Shown here one piece after another: positions 12,203 to 25,000 of a DNA stretch of 64,000 nucleotides. The stretch spans positions 1-64,000 of the forward strand of contig MU400669.1 in assembly GCA_022578965.1 (NCBI GenBank), given 5' to 3'. A program made the position numbers and the translations under genes. The notes beneath the pieces were generated by a model. The model searched no databases. It was not told the DNA's origin and saw nothing but the letters and a program-made list of their open reading frames with translations. Position 1 is the stretch's first letter, and every line of letters starts with the position of its first letter. The DNA comes from Xylaria sp. FL1777. Taxonomy: Eukaryota; Ascomycota; Sordariomycetes; Xylariales; Xylariaceae.

Positions 12203-12670
12203 TATAATAAACTTATTATATATTAATATAACAGGTTTGCTTTTAAAGTTTTAATTTACAAGTAATAATAAAATTTTTAATAGTAGTTCGTTAAAGAAGT
12301 TTTTAAAATACTTTTATTACTATATATTAATAAAGGTTTTAAAAGATTAAAAGTAATAAATATATTAGTGCTTAATAGTTATAAAAAATTAATAGCTAAA
12401 AAACTAGAACTAAGTAAATAACTAAATACAAAAAATGCATAATTATATAAACAAAAGAAAAATAAAAAAAGTAGTAACTTTTTTTAGATTACTGCGAGTT
12501 TAATAAGCACTAAATTACTGTAAGCTTAGTAAGCTTTAGATTACTGTAAGCTTAGTGAGCTAAGTAAGTTGTTATATAACTTTGGTTCTAGCTAGCAAAA
12601 GAAGAGGTGCAAAGTATATATAAAAGCATTAAGCCGCTTTAAAGGCTACCTTTGTGCTAATTTCATAACA
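12203..12670 (-). repeat. A2 5' LTR (468 bp, minus strand)
   Basis: The reverse complement of the A LTR, from TATAATAAACTT at 12203 to the terminal CATAACA at 12670. It is exactly 26 bp shorter than the A1 LTRs because it has one tandem unit fewer. The part nearest the end (12580-12670) retains noticeably more G and C than the rest. Confidence 0.88.
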
Positions 12671-13869
12671 TTTAAATATAATAAAATAAAAAAGCATTAA
12701 TAGTTAACATAAAAACTAATATGTTTTAAAAACTAAAGCTAGCAATTTAACTAATTACTAAAAGTTATTATTATAATAAAACTATAATAAAAAACAATAA
12801 TAATATTTTATGTTTAAAAAATCTAAAATATAATAAAATATTATAAAATTACTATATAATATATTATTACTATTAATATTTACTTAATAAACTAAAAAAC
12901 AATTAGTTTTTTAAATAAATTACAAAAATAAAAATATAAAACTTTTATAAATTAAAATAATTAGTTATAACTATAGTTTATTATAAAAATTTATAAAAAT
13001 TTGCAACATTTAAAAAAAATTTTAATTGCATTTATAATACTATTTTAAAAAAATATAAAAATAATTACTATAAATATTATTAGCTAATTAAAGCATAATT
13101 ATATTAAAAAATAATTATTAAAAGTACAAAAGCTTAAAAACTGCAATTTAAAGCTTGCTTAAAAGCAAAAATAAAACAAAATATAATAATATTTAAAGTA
13201 TTAAATAAAATAAACATTTAAACATTTTATAAAAAAAAATTAAAAAACAAAATAAATATTTACTAAAAAAGCAGTAAATAGCTAAAAAAACTAAAGCCTT
13301 ACATAAAGTTTAATATAATAACTAAAAAAATTAATTTAAAGTTAAACTTATATATTAAAAAAAAAAATATAATACTTTAATTAACTTAAAAATATAAGCT
13401 AACATAATTTTATTTAAAGTAGTAAAACAAAATAAAATTCTTTAAAAATATAAGCAAAAATCTTAAAAAATTAAAAGATTTAATAAAAGTATTTTTAGCT
13501 ATAATAACAGTTATATATTTAAAAAACTTAAACTTTTTAATATATTTATATAAAAATACAAAAAGTAAATTATATTAAATATTGCTAATATATTTAATTA
13601 TAATATTATTTTAGAAATATTATAGCTAAAAACTAGTAATTTTTTAATTTAATAAAAAGTAAAAACTATTAATTAAAAAAGTAAAAAATAAAGCAAAAAA
13701 ATTAAAAAAATCGCAAAAAAAATTTTAAACAAAATACTAAAAATATATTATAAATTTTACAAACTATTTAAAAAAAAAAAAAAAAAAGAACTTTTTAAAC
13801 ATAGCTTATAAAACTATTATATTTTTATTAAAAAAAAATATTAACTAAAGCTTTATTAAGTATACTATA

Positions 13870-14454
13870 TAAACTTAAACAAAATAAATGCTTTATAAAA
13901 ATATATTTAAAAAAATCTAACAAAAGAATTCTTAAAAAAGTTTTCGTTATTTGCTAAATATTTTACAGTATTAATACTTAAAATAAAAAATAACAAACAA
14001 TTAATTAATAAAAAAAAAAAACTAATATAGCAAATAATAGTTAATTATTAATTATTAAACATAATTATTATTATAAATAAATACTTTTTTACTTTATTAG
14101 TAACTATAAAAAAAAATATTAGCTAAGCAAAATAATTTATAGTAATTAATATTTTAAATAAATATTATACTATTAAAATAGCTAAAAAAATAAAATAAAA
14201 AACCGTTATATAAATAATATATAAATTATATAAATATATAGTTATGCTATAAAAATTATAAAACATATTAACTAGTTTTTAATATATAATAATAATAATT
14301 TTACGGAAGTTTTTAAATAAATTTATGTTTATTTATTTAAATAATATTTTAATTTATTTTAAAATACTAAAAAAACACAAAAAACATATAACTTAAGTAT
14401 TAAAAACATTTAAATAAGCAAAATTATAACTTAATACAAAAAAATATATATAGT
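13870..14454 (+). pseudogene. A3 pol remnant: RT
   Basis: It aligns with A1 RT (about 6400-7000). The segments of the NxxNAFASFQYI type and the Y-L-N-N active-site remnant are visible. It is cut at ATAGT (14450-14454) by B1, and the rest of the frame resumes at 22315 in RT, passing on to RNase H. It has more Gln/Trp-to-stop changes than A1. Confidence 0.65.
14450..14454. repeat. Target-site duplication ATAGT, left copy (B1)
   Basis: ATAGT precedes the TGTTATAACTAGG start of the B1 5' LTR and is repeated at 22315-22319. Confidence 0.9.
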
Positions 14455-14647
14455 TGTTATAACTAGGCTACTTAAGTACTTTAGCATATGTTATAAGTTA
14501 TATATATATATAAAATATTCTTTTTATACCTATTTTATAGGAGTTTCTTCTTTTTTTTAAGCTTTAGTCTTGTTAAATACCTACTATAAAACTAGAAATA
14601 TATTAACTATTATATTTAACCTTTAATGCTTTATATTTTTTGTGATA
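14455..14647 (+). repeat. B1 5' LTR (193 bp)
   Basis: It starts TGTTATAACTAGGCTACTTA and ends TTGTGATA (ancestral ...AACA). It contains a TATATATATATA stretch near 14490-14505 that could be the TATA box. It matches the other three B LTRs without gaps. Confidence 0.9.
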
Positions 14648-14772
14648 ATTTTAAAGCTTTTTAAAATAAGGTTACTTATAATACTTTGTTATACTACGGA
14701 ATAACTAAACATTAACTAATTACATAAGCTAGTGCTATTTTTAATAGCCTTTTTTTAGAACAAACTTTAATA
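14648..14772 (+). other. B1 leader with primer-binding region
   Basis: 125 bases between the LTR and the gag start. The first bases, ATTTTAAAGCTTTTTAAAATA, are present in both copies. No tRNA complement is clear after the mutations. Confidence 0.5.
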
Positions 14773-16880
14773 ATGAATTAAGAACAAACTTAGCACAAAT
14801 TATTCCTAGGACTAAGCTTAAGCAAACAATAATTATTTAGTGCTTTAAGTGCTAATACTTAACTATTGCAAATATAAATCGTATAACTTTTAGCTAAAAT
14901 TAAAAAGCTAAAGCAACAAGTTGTATAGCAAAAAAATAAAAGCAAATAAGTTGCTTTAAAATTACAAACAGCTTATATTATTTTTATTTTATAATTAAGT
15001 AAACAAAAGAACTAAAAAACAACATTTTTAAAAAAACAAAAAAACTTTTTAAACTTTAAAAAATAATTTTATAACTTAGGTTAAAAATAAAAATATAAGA
15101 ATTTTAATAATAATAATAACCTTTTATTTTCTAGCTTTAATAAAAAGTATAATTAAGAAAAACTTAAATATTAATTATGTTAAAATTGCTTATATTACTA
15201 TTAGCGCTACTTATTTAAAAATGCTAATTTTAGTTAACTATTAAAGTTTAACTATAATTTTTTTAGCATAAAATTTACTTATTAATACTAGCTAAAATAA
15301 ATAAAAGAACTTTAGATTATTTTTAAAAAAGCTAATCGGAAATTTTATTGCAATAAAAACAAGATTTTATATATATATAACAATATAAACTAGAACTATA
15401 AAAATGTTTATTAATTAGTATTGCAAAAGTTATTAACTTTAAAAAAAAAATAATTTAGAACTAACTAAAAGGTATTTTTAAATTAAACTAAAACTTTGCT
15501 TAAGCAGTTTGCTTTTTTATAAGCTAATATAAGCGTACAATTAAAACAAGCAAATTAACAAGCTAACTAAAACCTAAGATTGTTTAATTAATATTTTGCT
15601 AGCATTAAACTTTAAAATGTTTACTAAAACAAAAGCAAAAAAGCTTTATTATACTACTAAAAACTAAGTATACTACTTTAGCAAAAATTAATAAACTATT
15701 ATAATTTTTTGCTAACTATATAAGCTAATATAATTAATGCTATATAATAACGCTAAGAACTAATAACTAAGAAATAACGCTTAAACTACAATAAAAAAAA
15801 ACTAAAGTTAAATATTATTTAAACTACTAATAAATTAACTTTAAATATTAAGCAAAACTAAACTAATAATTAGTATATTAACATTAGCTGCAAAAATAAC
15901 AATATTAGTTCTAATAACTAAAATTACTATTATAAAAGCAATAATTATAATAATAGCTATAATAATAATAACCAAGGATTTTATAAAGGCAATAATAGCT
16001 ATAAAAGCTAAAACTAATACTATAAAGGCAATAATAATAAAGGTTATAGCTAGTACTAAAACTAAGGATATATAGACAACTAAAGTAATAATAATAATAT
16101 TTATACTTTAAAAAACTATTATATTTTTGGAACTTTTTTAAATTAACTTTAGAATAATAATAAAAATGGTTTAAATTTAAACTTTTATAAAAACTTTATT
16201 TGTTATAGCTATAAATAACTTAGCTATATTACTTTTAATTGCTTTTAGCTTAAAAGTAATAATAATAATAGTAATAATAAAAATAATAAATCTAGTAGCT
16301 ATACTAGCTATAATAGTAATACTACTTAAAAACAAACTATTTAAAAAATCTAAATAAATAAAAACCAAAATATAAATAAAAAAAACTAAAAATAGCAATT
16401 AAAGTCTTATATATTTTTTTTATAAAAGCTATAGTACTATAACTTAAAAAACAAGTAATAAACTTAGCATTAACTATATTAGCTATAAGTTTTAAGCTAA
16501 AATTACTACTTTATATATTTATTTTATGCTGTTTTTATATTTTTTGCATTATTTATTTTGTTAGCTTTATAAAACTATTTATTAAAACTTATATTAATTT
16601 TAATTTATGCGCTAAATATAATTATATTAGTTTTACTTTTGCTTTTTATTATAAATTGCAGCAAGCACTTTTTTGTATATTTATATTATAGCATGCTACT
16701 AAAAGTAAATTTTTTATTTATAAAGCTTATTAAGTTATTTGCAAATTAACTAATAATTATAATATTACTTGCAAAATTAAGCATGTATGCATAGCTATTA
16801 ATTATAACTATTGCTTTAAAGGCAGCTTTTTTTTACTATTTTAAACTACTTTAAAAAATAAAAAAATTATATTAAATTTA
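14773..16880 (+). pseudogene. B1 gag-protease remnant with CCHC zinc knuckle
   Basis: The start at ATG 14773 is chosen because the frame from there is readable straight through to the knuckle and is conserved at 26913 in B2. The N-terminus (MNQEQTQHKLF) leads into a Leu/Gln/Lys-rich helix that looks coiled-coil, near 14830-14990. A CCHC knuckle, C-x2-C-x4-H-x4-C, lies at 16201-16242 (second Cys and His as TAT, Gln as TAA) after an Asn/Ser/Tyr-rich linker. The first Cys is TGT here and TAC in B2, so the ancestor was TGC. The same frame runs on to a probable retroviral-type protease near 16640-16860, around an IINCSKHFF segment. The protease call is tentative. In-frame TAA/TAG at Gln sites destroy the gene. 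Confidence 0.75.
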
Positions 16881-17039
16881 AGCATTAATTAATGGTTTTT
16901 TAAATTATGCTGCTTTTAAGTAAAAGTATTTAGTTTAATTAAGTTTATAAAAGCTTGCTAAAACTAAGCTTGCTGCTATGCTATTATTTAATTACTTAAA
17001 CTTATATAGCTTAAAAAATTAAAAAAAAGCTTTAGTTAC

Positions 17040-20000
17040 TTTAATTTTATAGTAATTCTAAAAAAGTTTTATAATTTATTTAAGTTTTTTAATATTAGCA
17101 AAGCAAATATATTGCTATAATTAAAGCAAAAAAACCTTGCTATTAAGCTAAAAAAAAACGCAGTTATACTTTATTTTTTTATATACTTATTAGCTTAAAA
17201 TGAGCTAAAAGAACTATAAAAATAGCTTAATAAAATGTTAAAAGCAAAAAAAATTAAAAAGTTTATTAGCTTTGCTAACGCTTTAATTCTTTTTATACTT
17301 AAAAAAAATAAAAGCTTACGTTTATATATAAACTATAAAAGACTTAATTAAGTTATACGCAAAAATTAATATATTTTATTACTTATTTTAAAGCTACTTA
17401 ATAAAATCTTAAAAGCTAAAATCTTTAGTAAAATTAACTTTAAAAATACTTATTATTACTTATATATTTAAAAAAAAAATAAGTAAAAAATAGCGTTTTA
17501 TATATGCTATAGCTACTATAAATTTTTAGTTATGCTTATAAGTTTATTAAATATTTTTGCTACTTTTTAAAGTTATATATAAAAAATACTTAATAATATA
17601 ATAAATATATTTTATATTATATATTTTAATAATATGCTTATTTTCTTTTTAAATAAAAATTTTTATATAAAATATATTTAAAACATTATTAAAAGGCTAC
17701 AAAAAGCAAAACTATATGCTAAGCTATTTAAGTATTAATTTTATTAAAAGAAAATTAAATTTTTAAGTTATATTATTTTTAGCTAAAAAATTAAAATAAA
17801 CTTTTTATATATAAACATTATTTAGCAATAGTTTATATTAAATATTTGTTAAGCGTTATAATAATTCTTAAGGTTTTATAACTTTTACTGCTGTTTTATA
17901 AATAAGTATTTTTATATTGCTGCGCTTTTGTTTAAATATTTAAAAAAAAACATAATAAAAATAAAAAAAGGTTAAATTTTTTTAAATAATTTTAAAAAAA
18001 AAGCTTTTAAGAACTTTTAAAATATATTTAAGTAAGCTATTTTTTTTATACATTTTAACTTTAAAAAACAAATATTACTAAAAACTAATTCTTTTAAAGT
18101 AGCTTTTATAAAAAATTTATTTTAGCAGAATAATTAAAGCATTTTTAAACTAGTTATGTTTTATTTTTAAAAGCTATTTAAGAAAAAAATGCAATATAGT
18201 ATGCTTAACTAAAAAATGCTTGCAATAATAAATTGCTTTAAGCATTAGCAGCATTAGTTATAAAAAAACAATTTACTAGTTAAAATATTAACTAACTATG
18301 CTAACTTTTAAACGTTTATAAAAACGCTAAAGCTTAATAAAAAGCAAGCTTATTAATATTTATTATTAGCTTTTTTTAATTTTATTATTAAATATTAAGC
18401 AAGCAAAAAAAATAAGGCTAATTTTTTTTTGTGCTGTTTTAATTATATAATTGTTTTGCTTAGTAATATTAATATTTTTTTAACGTTAAAAAGAAAAGTT
18501 GTAGTAATATAACAAGTTAAAGTTTTTAATTTATATTTTAGTGCTTAAGCTAAAGCTTTATATTTTAAAGCTATACTTACTAAAAAAGCTTTTTTTATTT
18601 AAGCAGTTATATGTTTGCGTATATAAATAACTGCAGGTTTAAAGAAATTAAAAGATTTAAAAGCTTTTAAAAAGCTAAAAAACCTTATTTAGGAGGTTTA
18701 AAAAAAAAACCTTAAATGTTATACAATTATAAAACAATTAAAAGCAAAAAAGCTTATAAATCTTTAATAGTTAATAAAAAAATTTTTAGTTTACTATAAA
18801 AACAAAATTTATATTTTCTTTAAAAAAGCTATATATTTTTAACTTATTAAGCTATATTATAATAATTTTTTAGCTAAACATTTTAGCTAAAGTTGCACTT
18901 TAGAACTACTATAATAAAAGTTTTACTAAAGCAATATAAAACTAAATATTAAAAAGTATATATAAAGCTATACAATCTGCTTTAAAACTAAAGCAAAACA
19001 CTACTAAAAATATAGTAAACTTAACGCTTTGCTAATATTTAATAAACTTATATAAAAGCTATTTATAAACTTTATTATAAGTTTATTAAAAACTTTTTAT
19101 AAAAAAAAACTAATTAATGCTATTTTTATTATTATAAATAAATTTATTAAGCTTATATACTTATTTTTAGTTAATATTATTATAACTTTAGTTAAGCTAG
19201 CAGTTTTATTTTATTATAAAATTAAATATATTTATAATAGCTTAAAAAGCATTATTTTTAATAAAAGCTTTGTTTTTACTAGCTAATTTTAGTTTAATTT
19301 ATATTATTACTTAAAAGTTAAGCAAAGGCTTTTAGTAGCATTTTATTTTAAAACTAATAAATAAATAAAACAAATAAACTAAATAATTAAAAGCTATTTT
19401 AAATGCTTTATAAATAATAAACAAATTAATTAGCTTTAATTTTTATTTTAAGCCTTTTTTGTTATAAATTTTGCTATTAATTTTATAACTAAACAATTAT
19501 TTTTTAAAGCTTTATATAGTTATATGTTAAAATTTCGTTTGTTTATTAAAAACAACTTTATATTAAAAGGAATTTTAGCTATATAAAAACGTTTTAATAA
19601 ATTATAAACTATTAAAAACAAAATAACAAAGCAATAGCAAATTATAATTAATAAATATATAAAATACTATAATAATAAACATAAATTTATAACCTTTAAA
19701 ACTAAAAACTTAGTAGCACTATTAATAAAAAATATTAAGTTTAAAAATAAAAAGTTAACGCTTAAGTTTATTAAACCTTTTTGAATTTTTTTTATAGTTA
19801 GTTTATAAGCATATTATATTAGTTTTTTAAAATAATATAGCTGTTTTTATTTTGTTTTTTTAATTTAGCTGCTTAAGCTTTAAAAAGCTAAACATAAGTA
19901 TAGTTTGCTTATGCTAAACTTTAAAAATAAATTAAAAAAATAAAAAGTTAAAAATATAGTAAGTAAAATAACTTATAATAAAGAAAAATATTATTTTATT

Positions 20001-20126
20001 AAGTAGAAAAGCTAGCTAACTAAGTATAATTAATAAGTATTTACTATTAATATTATAGCTTTTAAAGCAATTAAGAACTTTAAAAAGCGCTTAAATTATA
20101 AAAAAAAAACAAAGCTATTAAACTAA
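17040..20126 (+). pseudogene. B1 pol remnant: RT, RNase H, integrase, chromodomain
   Basis: Frame 0 (codons starting at multiples of 3) holds gypsy pol. RT begins near 17190 with the PKELxxLxxWLNKMLKAKKI-type segment. It passes the CIDYRGLN equivalent near 17325-17350 and reaches the catalytic Y-F-D-D, now Y-F-N-N, at 17622-17633. RNase H and the RQARW-type tail lie at about 17900-18400. The integrase core at about 19110-19560 has IxDRFTKLIYLFPVNTT and the ETNGQTERLNRIIESYLR segment. A chromodomain with YYFIKWKSWPAKYDQWV lies from about 19947 to 20040. The frame is one base back relative to gag in both copies. Stops are TAA/TAG at Gln/Trp sites. Confidence 0.85.
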
Positions 20127-22121
20127 CAAAATAGTATTAATTTATTATTAATTTAGCTATAAACTAAAGCTTAAATATGTTATATATACTAATTAGTTAT
20201 TTTTTTGTTTTTAATTGCGTAATAAAAATTGCATTTATTGCTTTAAGTTTTAAAATACTTGCGTTTTACTAATAAGCTATACGTAAAAACGCTACAAATA
20301 AGTTATAATATTTTTATAAAAAGGCCTTAAAACACTAATTATTAAACTTTAAAATATTTTTATGTTAAAAAAAGCTAACTAAATATTTTTATTTATGCTT
20401 ATTAGCAATAGTTAATATAGCTTTATGTATATCTTTTTTAAAAAAAATAAAAGTAGTTTTTTAAGCTACATATTTATAGTTTAGAACTTACACTTTAAAT
20501 ATAGTTAAACAAGCATACTGCTAGCATTAAAAATAGTTTTAATTTTGTTAAAAAACTTTATAAAATTAGTTTAAATAAAGCTACTTATAGCGTTTATATA
20601 AAAAAGCTTAATAGCTTAGCAAGCTAAAAATTTACGCTTTACTACTAAGTGCTTATATTTAGTATAATGTTTTTATATTGCTAATTATTAGTTAAACTTT
20701 ATACAAAATAAAAATAAAACTACTTACTTTTATATTATTAATTTTGCTAATTAATTAAAACTAAGCTTTATAAGTTAACAAAAAATGCAAAAATGCCTTT
20801 AAGAAGCAAAACTATATAGCTGCAAAGTTAACATAATAATTATTTAAAGTTTTTTAAATAATAGCGCAATTTTTATTTATAATAACTTTTTTATAGTTGT
20901 TTTTTTAAAGAACAAAAAAATAAACAAACTAATTTAATAACTTTTAAATATATATTGCATTAAAATATAATATAGCAAGCAGCTAACCTATTAGTAAAAC
21001 TAATCTAAAATAAATATAAATTAACTTATAAGCTTGCATAAAATATAGCTATTTATATAGCTTATATAAGCTGTTACTTTTAGGTTTTTAAATTTGCAAA
21101 CTATATTTAAAAGCAAGCTATTTTTTAGCTAAAATGCCTTTTTAAAACGCTTAAAATAAAGCTAATATACTAACAAACTACTTAAAACTATTGCTTTTTT
21201 AATAGTTTTATATTTCTTATTTTTAGCTTTAGTAGTTTGCTTGCAAAGTTTGCAAACAAAAGTTACTATAAAAACAAATTAACGTTTAGCTAGCATAAAA
21301 ACTTTAATATTTGCATTAAAATTAAATTTATTTCTTGCGTTATTTATATTAAAATTACATAAAACAGCATTTAGATTTTTATTTAGATTTATAAAGTCTA
21401 GATTATTTTTATTTTTATTTTTATTTTTTTTTTTTTTAATTTATAAAAAGCTTAATAGTATTTATATCTTTATTAAAATTAGAGCTATTTTAAAGAAAAA
21501 ACAAACTGCTAGAACTTTTATTTTTATTATTAGAGTTATTAAACTTTTAGTAAAAAAGTTTGTTAAAGTTTTGTTTTATAGTAAAATTAAACTTATTTCT
21601 AAATAAATTTAGGCGTAAAATAAGTTGCAATGATTTTTTGCGTTTATATTTATAACTATAGCTTTAACTATAACTGCGTTTATATGTACTACTTTTAACT
21701 ACTGCAAGTTTAAGCAGCATAATTATAATATAAATAATAATTAAAAAAAAAGCGGAAAAAATATAAAATAAGTATAAAAATAGCAGTAGTAAAATATATA
21801 GCTAAAATTAATTGTTTAGCAGCAGCTAAAAAAAAAAAAAAAAAAAAGAAAAAAAGAAAAAAACACATAATAACAGAAGTATAAACGTAAGATTTGCTAT
21901 AAATATAGCATAAAACAGATATAACTTAATACGTAAATATAAGCATAAATACATAAGTACTTTAACTATTATATTGCATAAGCATTTTATCTAATATACT
22001 ATATTTATGCTTAATTATTTTATACTACTTTATTTTATTACTTATATTTAAAATTAATTACTTTAATTGATTTTACTTATATATAAGTTAAAAACAACCT
22101 AATTAAAAAAAAAAAAGTAGT
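20127..22121 (-). other. B1 extra 3' region with possible antisense frame
   Basis: About 2 kb between the chromodomain and the 3' LTR, longer than a usual gypsy 3' UTR and collinear with 32267-34261 in B2. Read on the minus strand it has coding-like blocks. One starts near 21725 with a Lys/Arg/Tyr-rich start, and another near 21400-21000 contains a FVCKLCKQTTKAKNKKYKT-like segment with a Cys pair. I do not recognise the product. It could be an additional antisense ORF of the element, a captured sequence, or chance. It contains a poly-A tract near 21830-21850. Confidence 0.4.
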
Positions 22122-22314
22122 TATTATAACTAGGCTACTTAAGTACTTTAGCACATATTATAAGTTATATATATATATAAAATATTCTTTTTATACTTAT
22201 TTTATAGAAGTTTTTTTTTTTTTTTAAGCTTTAGTTTTATTAAATACTTACTATAAAACTAAAGATATATTAACTATTATACTTGACTTTTAATGCTTTA
22301 TACCTTCTGTAACA
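22122..22314 (+). repeat. B1 3' LTR (193 bp)
   Basis: It starts TATTATAACTAGG (TG mutated to TA) and ends CTGTAACA, directly before ATAGT. It has the same length as the 5' LTR. Confidence 0.9.
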
Positions 22315-22519
22315 ATAGTATATATAAAAAATCAACTTTTTAAAATTTATAATTACTTTAAAACAAATATAAATTTAATAATTAAAAATTAATATAGTAT
22401 AAAACTAGAAAATATTTAATTTAGCTACTATTATAAATATATAATAAGCATTAAAATTTTTAAACTATGTTTAAATGTTAATTTAAAACTTTAAAAAAAT
22501 AGCGTTTTATTTTATAAAG

Positions 22520-23517
22520 TATAAAAAAAAAAATATAAAAAAAAATCTTTTTTAATTTTAAAAAAAGCCTAAAAAGCTTTTAAAAAACTAAAACTAAAAG
22601 TTATTTTTAACTTTATAGTTAAACTACTTAATTTATAAAAAAAAAAAAAGCTAAAAATAAATGCTTTAAATAGTATAATTGCAGAAATTTTAAAACAACT
22701 AAAAAATAACAAAAAATAGCACTTAATAGCTTATTATTTTAAAGCATTATAAAACGTAGCATTATAATACTTTATATATAATAAAGAACTACTTATAATT
22801 ATTATAGAACTTAAAAAATAAAAACTGTTTTTTATAAAAACTATAAAGCTAATTAAAATTTATTTAAATTATTAAAACTTAATAAAATTTATAATTATAC
22901 AAAAAATTATTAAACAACATAAAAATTAAATAGTTTTTTTTTTTAAATTTAACTTTAAAATATGCTATATTAAAAGAAAAAAAAACATTTAAGCAAACAT
23001 ATTTAGCTAACAAAGTTAAAAAAGATTTAAAGTTTTAAAAAAAAACATTTAAGTATTATATCTTTAAAAAAATAAAAGCTTAAAAATTAAAGTTATATTT
23101 AAAAACTTTATAAATATATAGCTATAATAAGCTTATAACTTAAAAAAGTTAATATAACTACAAAAATATAAAAAATTAAAAAATAACAAGCTAATATATA
23201 AACATAAGGTTTACTTATTAAAATTTTTATAAAACAAGTTTATTAAAAAGTTGTATAAATATTTATTATATAAATACTAAAAAGCAATAAAAATAGTTAA
23301 ATAACTATAAAAAAAATATAATTTTTTAAAACTATAAAATATAGTTAAATTTATTATAAAAAAATGCAATATTTGTAATAAAGCTAAAATAGCTTAATAT
23401 AAGCTTTATAAACTACTATAATTTATATAAATATTTAAACAAGCATAAAATATTATTGCTTAAAATTTTATTATAGTACTATTTTTATTAATTAATTTAG
23501 TTATAAAAGTATAATAT
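22520..23517 (+). pseudogene. A3 pol remnant: RNase H and integrase start
   Basis: It aligns collinearly with A1 7190-8195, including the RNase H part and the linker to the integrase. Stops are TAA/TAG. It is cut by the LINE insertion at 23518 and continues, after LINE and D, at 51683. Confidence 0.65.
23503..23517. repeat. LINE target-site duplication, left copy
   Basis: Fifteen bases, ATAAAAGTATAATAT, repeated at 36526-36540 where A3 resumes. Longer than LTR-element duplications and typical of target-primed LINE insertion. Confidence 0.8.
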
Positions 23518-23656
23518 TAAGACCTTTTTTAAATTCTTTATACTTAATTATAACTTTGTGAGTTTAAGCCTAATTATTAAATAATTAAAACTGCTAGAAT
23601 TAGCGTAGTAATTTTTACTTACTAAGTGGATTGCATTTTATTTGCAGAGTGCAAAT

Positions 23657-25000
23657 ATAACAAAAAACGGAAAAATAGTATTAAACGACTTATTTATTAA
23701 AAACGTAACTAATGCACTACTAGAACCTATTAGTAATACAACTATAAAGTAGCAACGTTTTAATAAAAAACGTAAAGCTAATAGATTTCCTAGTGTATAA
23801 AAAATAGTTAATAAAATTATAGAACTAGTATTATAGCTACTAACAAAAAAAAAGATAACAAAAGAAATCTTTTTTTAAAAAAACGTAAAAAAAGCGCAAA
23901 TAGCATATATATTAAAAAAGGCCTAAAAAAGCTAGCAAAGTATAAAGCTTAACAATAAAAACAACTTTAATATATTTATAACTTGTTATAATTTAAATAC
24001 TATTATAAAAGCTAACTAAAAAAGCGTTAAAAATACTATTTAAAAGCTTTTTTAATAAACTTTGTTAAACGTAAATATGCTAAAATTTTAAGCATAAATT
24101 GTAGCTTTATAGCTAGCTTGCAATAATAAAGCAGTACTATTTAAGCAAAATAAAAAAGTACTAATTAAAGTTAAAAAATAAGCTAATAACTTTAAAAATA
24201 AAATATTAGCTAATATTATTAAAGCAGTAAATATAGCGCTTATAAGCAGCAATACAATTATTGCTAAAAAGCTATATAATAAAAATATAATAATTACTTT
24301 TAAAAAAGCAGTGCTTTAAAAAGCTAAAAAAAAAAAGTAAATTATAAAAGCTTTTAAGGAAAAATTAAAAGTATAATAAAAAAAAGCAGCACTAATAATA
24401 AAAAACGTTTTAACAAAACAAATTAAAGCAATATACTTAAACAAAAACTTATTATAACTATTATATAGCAAATATTCTAAAGTTATAAAATGCAAAAAAA
24501 TGCTATTTAAAAACGCAAAAGCTAGATTTACGTTAATATTATTATATATAAGCAGCATTATAATAACTAAAATAATGTGCAAAAATAGCTTTTTATAAAA
24601 AGCTTAGCTGTTTAACTGCAAACTTTTTGCTATAAAGCTTAAAGTTATATAATGCTTTAACTGCTATAAATATAGTTATATAGCTAAATATTGCTATAAA
24701 AACTTAAAGTATAGCTATTATTTAGTTTTAAAGCATTAAAAAAGTAAAAAAAGCTGCTTAATAAAAACGTAAAAAGTAAAGCAAAAATGCATAAACTATA
24801 GAAAAACATATGTAGTATAAAATAAAGCTTGCTAAAAAAAAGTTAAACAAAAAAACAAAGCAAAAGCAGCATATATATTATAACTTAAAAGCTTTTAAAG
24901 TGCTAAAAAAGCAGTAGTAATAAGCAAAAAAGTAAATAAAAATGGTTTAAAAATACTAATAGCATTAGCATTTATAAAGCTAAATAAAAAAAAGTTATTA
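23657..25000 (+). pseudogene. LINE ORF1 remnant (gag-like, three Cys motifs)
   Basis: An RNA-binding ORF1 protein. The frame from 23657, where ATA probably replaces ATG, reads MTKNGKIVLNDLF-like and remains in phase to the Cys motifs. The first motif at 24653-24694, C-F-N-C-x4-H-x4-C, has His as TAT. It is followed by a C-x2-C-x5-H-x5-C-like motif (KYSYYLVLKHQKSKKSC) near 24710-24755 and a third, KCINYRKTYVVQNKACQKK, near 24770-24830. This triple arrangement followed by a Lys/Ala-rich tail is characteristic of Tad1-like gag. In-frame TAA/TAG codons, mostly at Gln sites, disable it. The 88-codon open frame on the other strand (24316-24582) is an antisense shadow. Confidence 0.8.

Larger units (their letters stand above)
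10391..12670 (-). mobile_element. Gypsy A2, right part (minus strand, gag and 5' LTR)
   Basis: The reverse complement of the 5' portion of the A element: pre-RT linker, gag, leader, then the 5' LTR at 12203-12670. It is continuous with 1-2683 once A1 is removed. The A2 LTR directly abuts plus-strand A3 sequence at 12671, so A2 inserted into A3. The bases TTTAA at 12671-12675 would be one target duplication; its partner lies outside the window. Confidence 0.85.
12671..14454 (+). mobile_element. Gypsy A3, segment 1 (pre-RT linker and RT)
   Basis: Plus-strand A-family sequence starting at the equivalent of A1 position about 5215 and ending in RT. The RT Y-L-N-N (ancestral Y-L-D-D) is near 14325-14345. 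Its 5' half is left of the window, beyond A2. It continues after B1 at 22315, after the LINE at 36526 and after D at 51683. A3 is the oldest layer of the stack. Confidence 0.85.
14455..22314 (+). mobile_element. Gypsy B1, complete RIP-mutated Ty3/gypsy chromovirus
   Basis: A 7860-bp element with 193-bp LTRs, ATAGT duplications, gag with CCHC knuckle, protease-like region, RT, RNase H, integrase and chromodomain, plus about 2 kb of extra sequence between the chromodomain and the 3' LTR. A second copy, B2, of exactly the same length lies at 26595-34454. B1 has lost more C/G than B2. It is inserted in A3. Confidence 0.92.
22315..23517 (+). mobile_element. Gypsy A3, segment 2 (RT end, RNase H, integrase start)
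   Basis: It begins with the ATAGT duplication (22315-22319) and continues A3 from the equivalent of A1 about 6995 to about 8195. RNase H lies near 22540-22960 and the integrase zinc-binding/core start near 23180-23500. It ends at the LINE target duplication, ATAAAAGTATAATAT (23503-23517). Confidence 0.85.

Noticed and set aside
2684..12675. Large palindrome or inverted duplication between A2 and A1/A3
   Set aside because: The inverted similarity is explained by A1 inserted into an oppositely oriented A2, with a proper target duplication, rather than by an inverted duplication event.
16177..16398. Minus-strand open frames at 16177-16398 and 28317-28538 as a small membrane protein conserved in two copies
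   Set aside because: They are antisense to the CCHC knuckle of B gag. Their similarity follows from the repeat itself.
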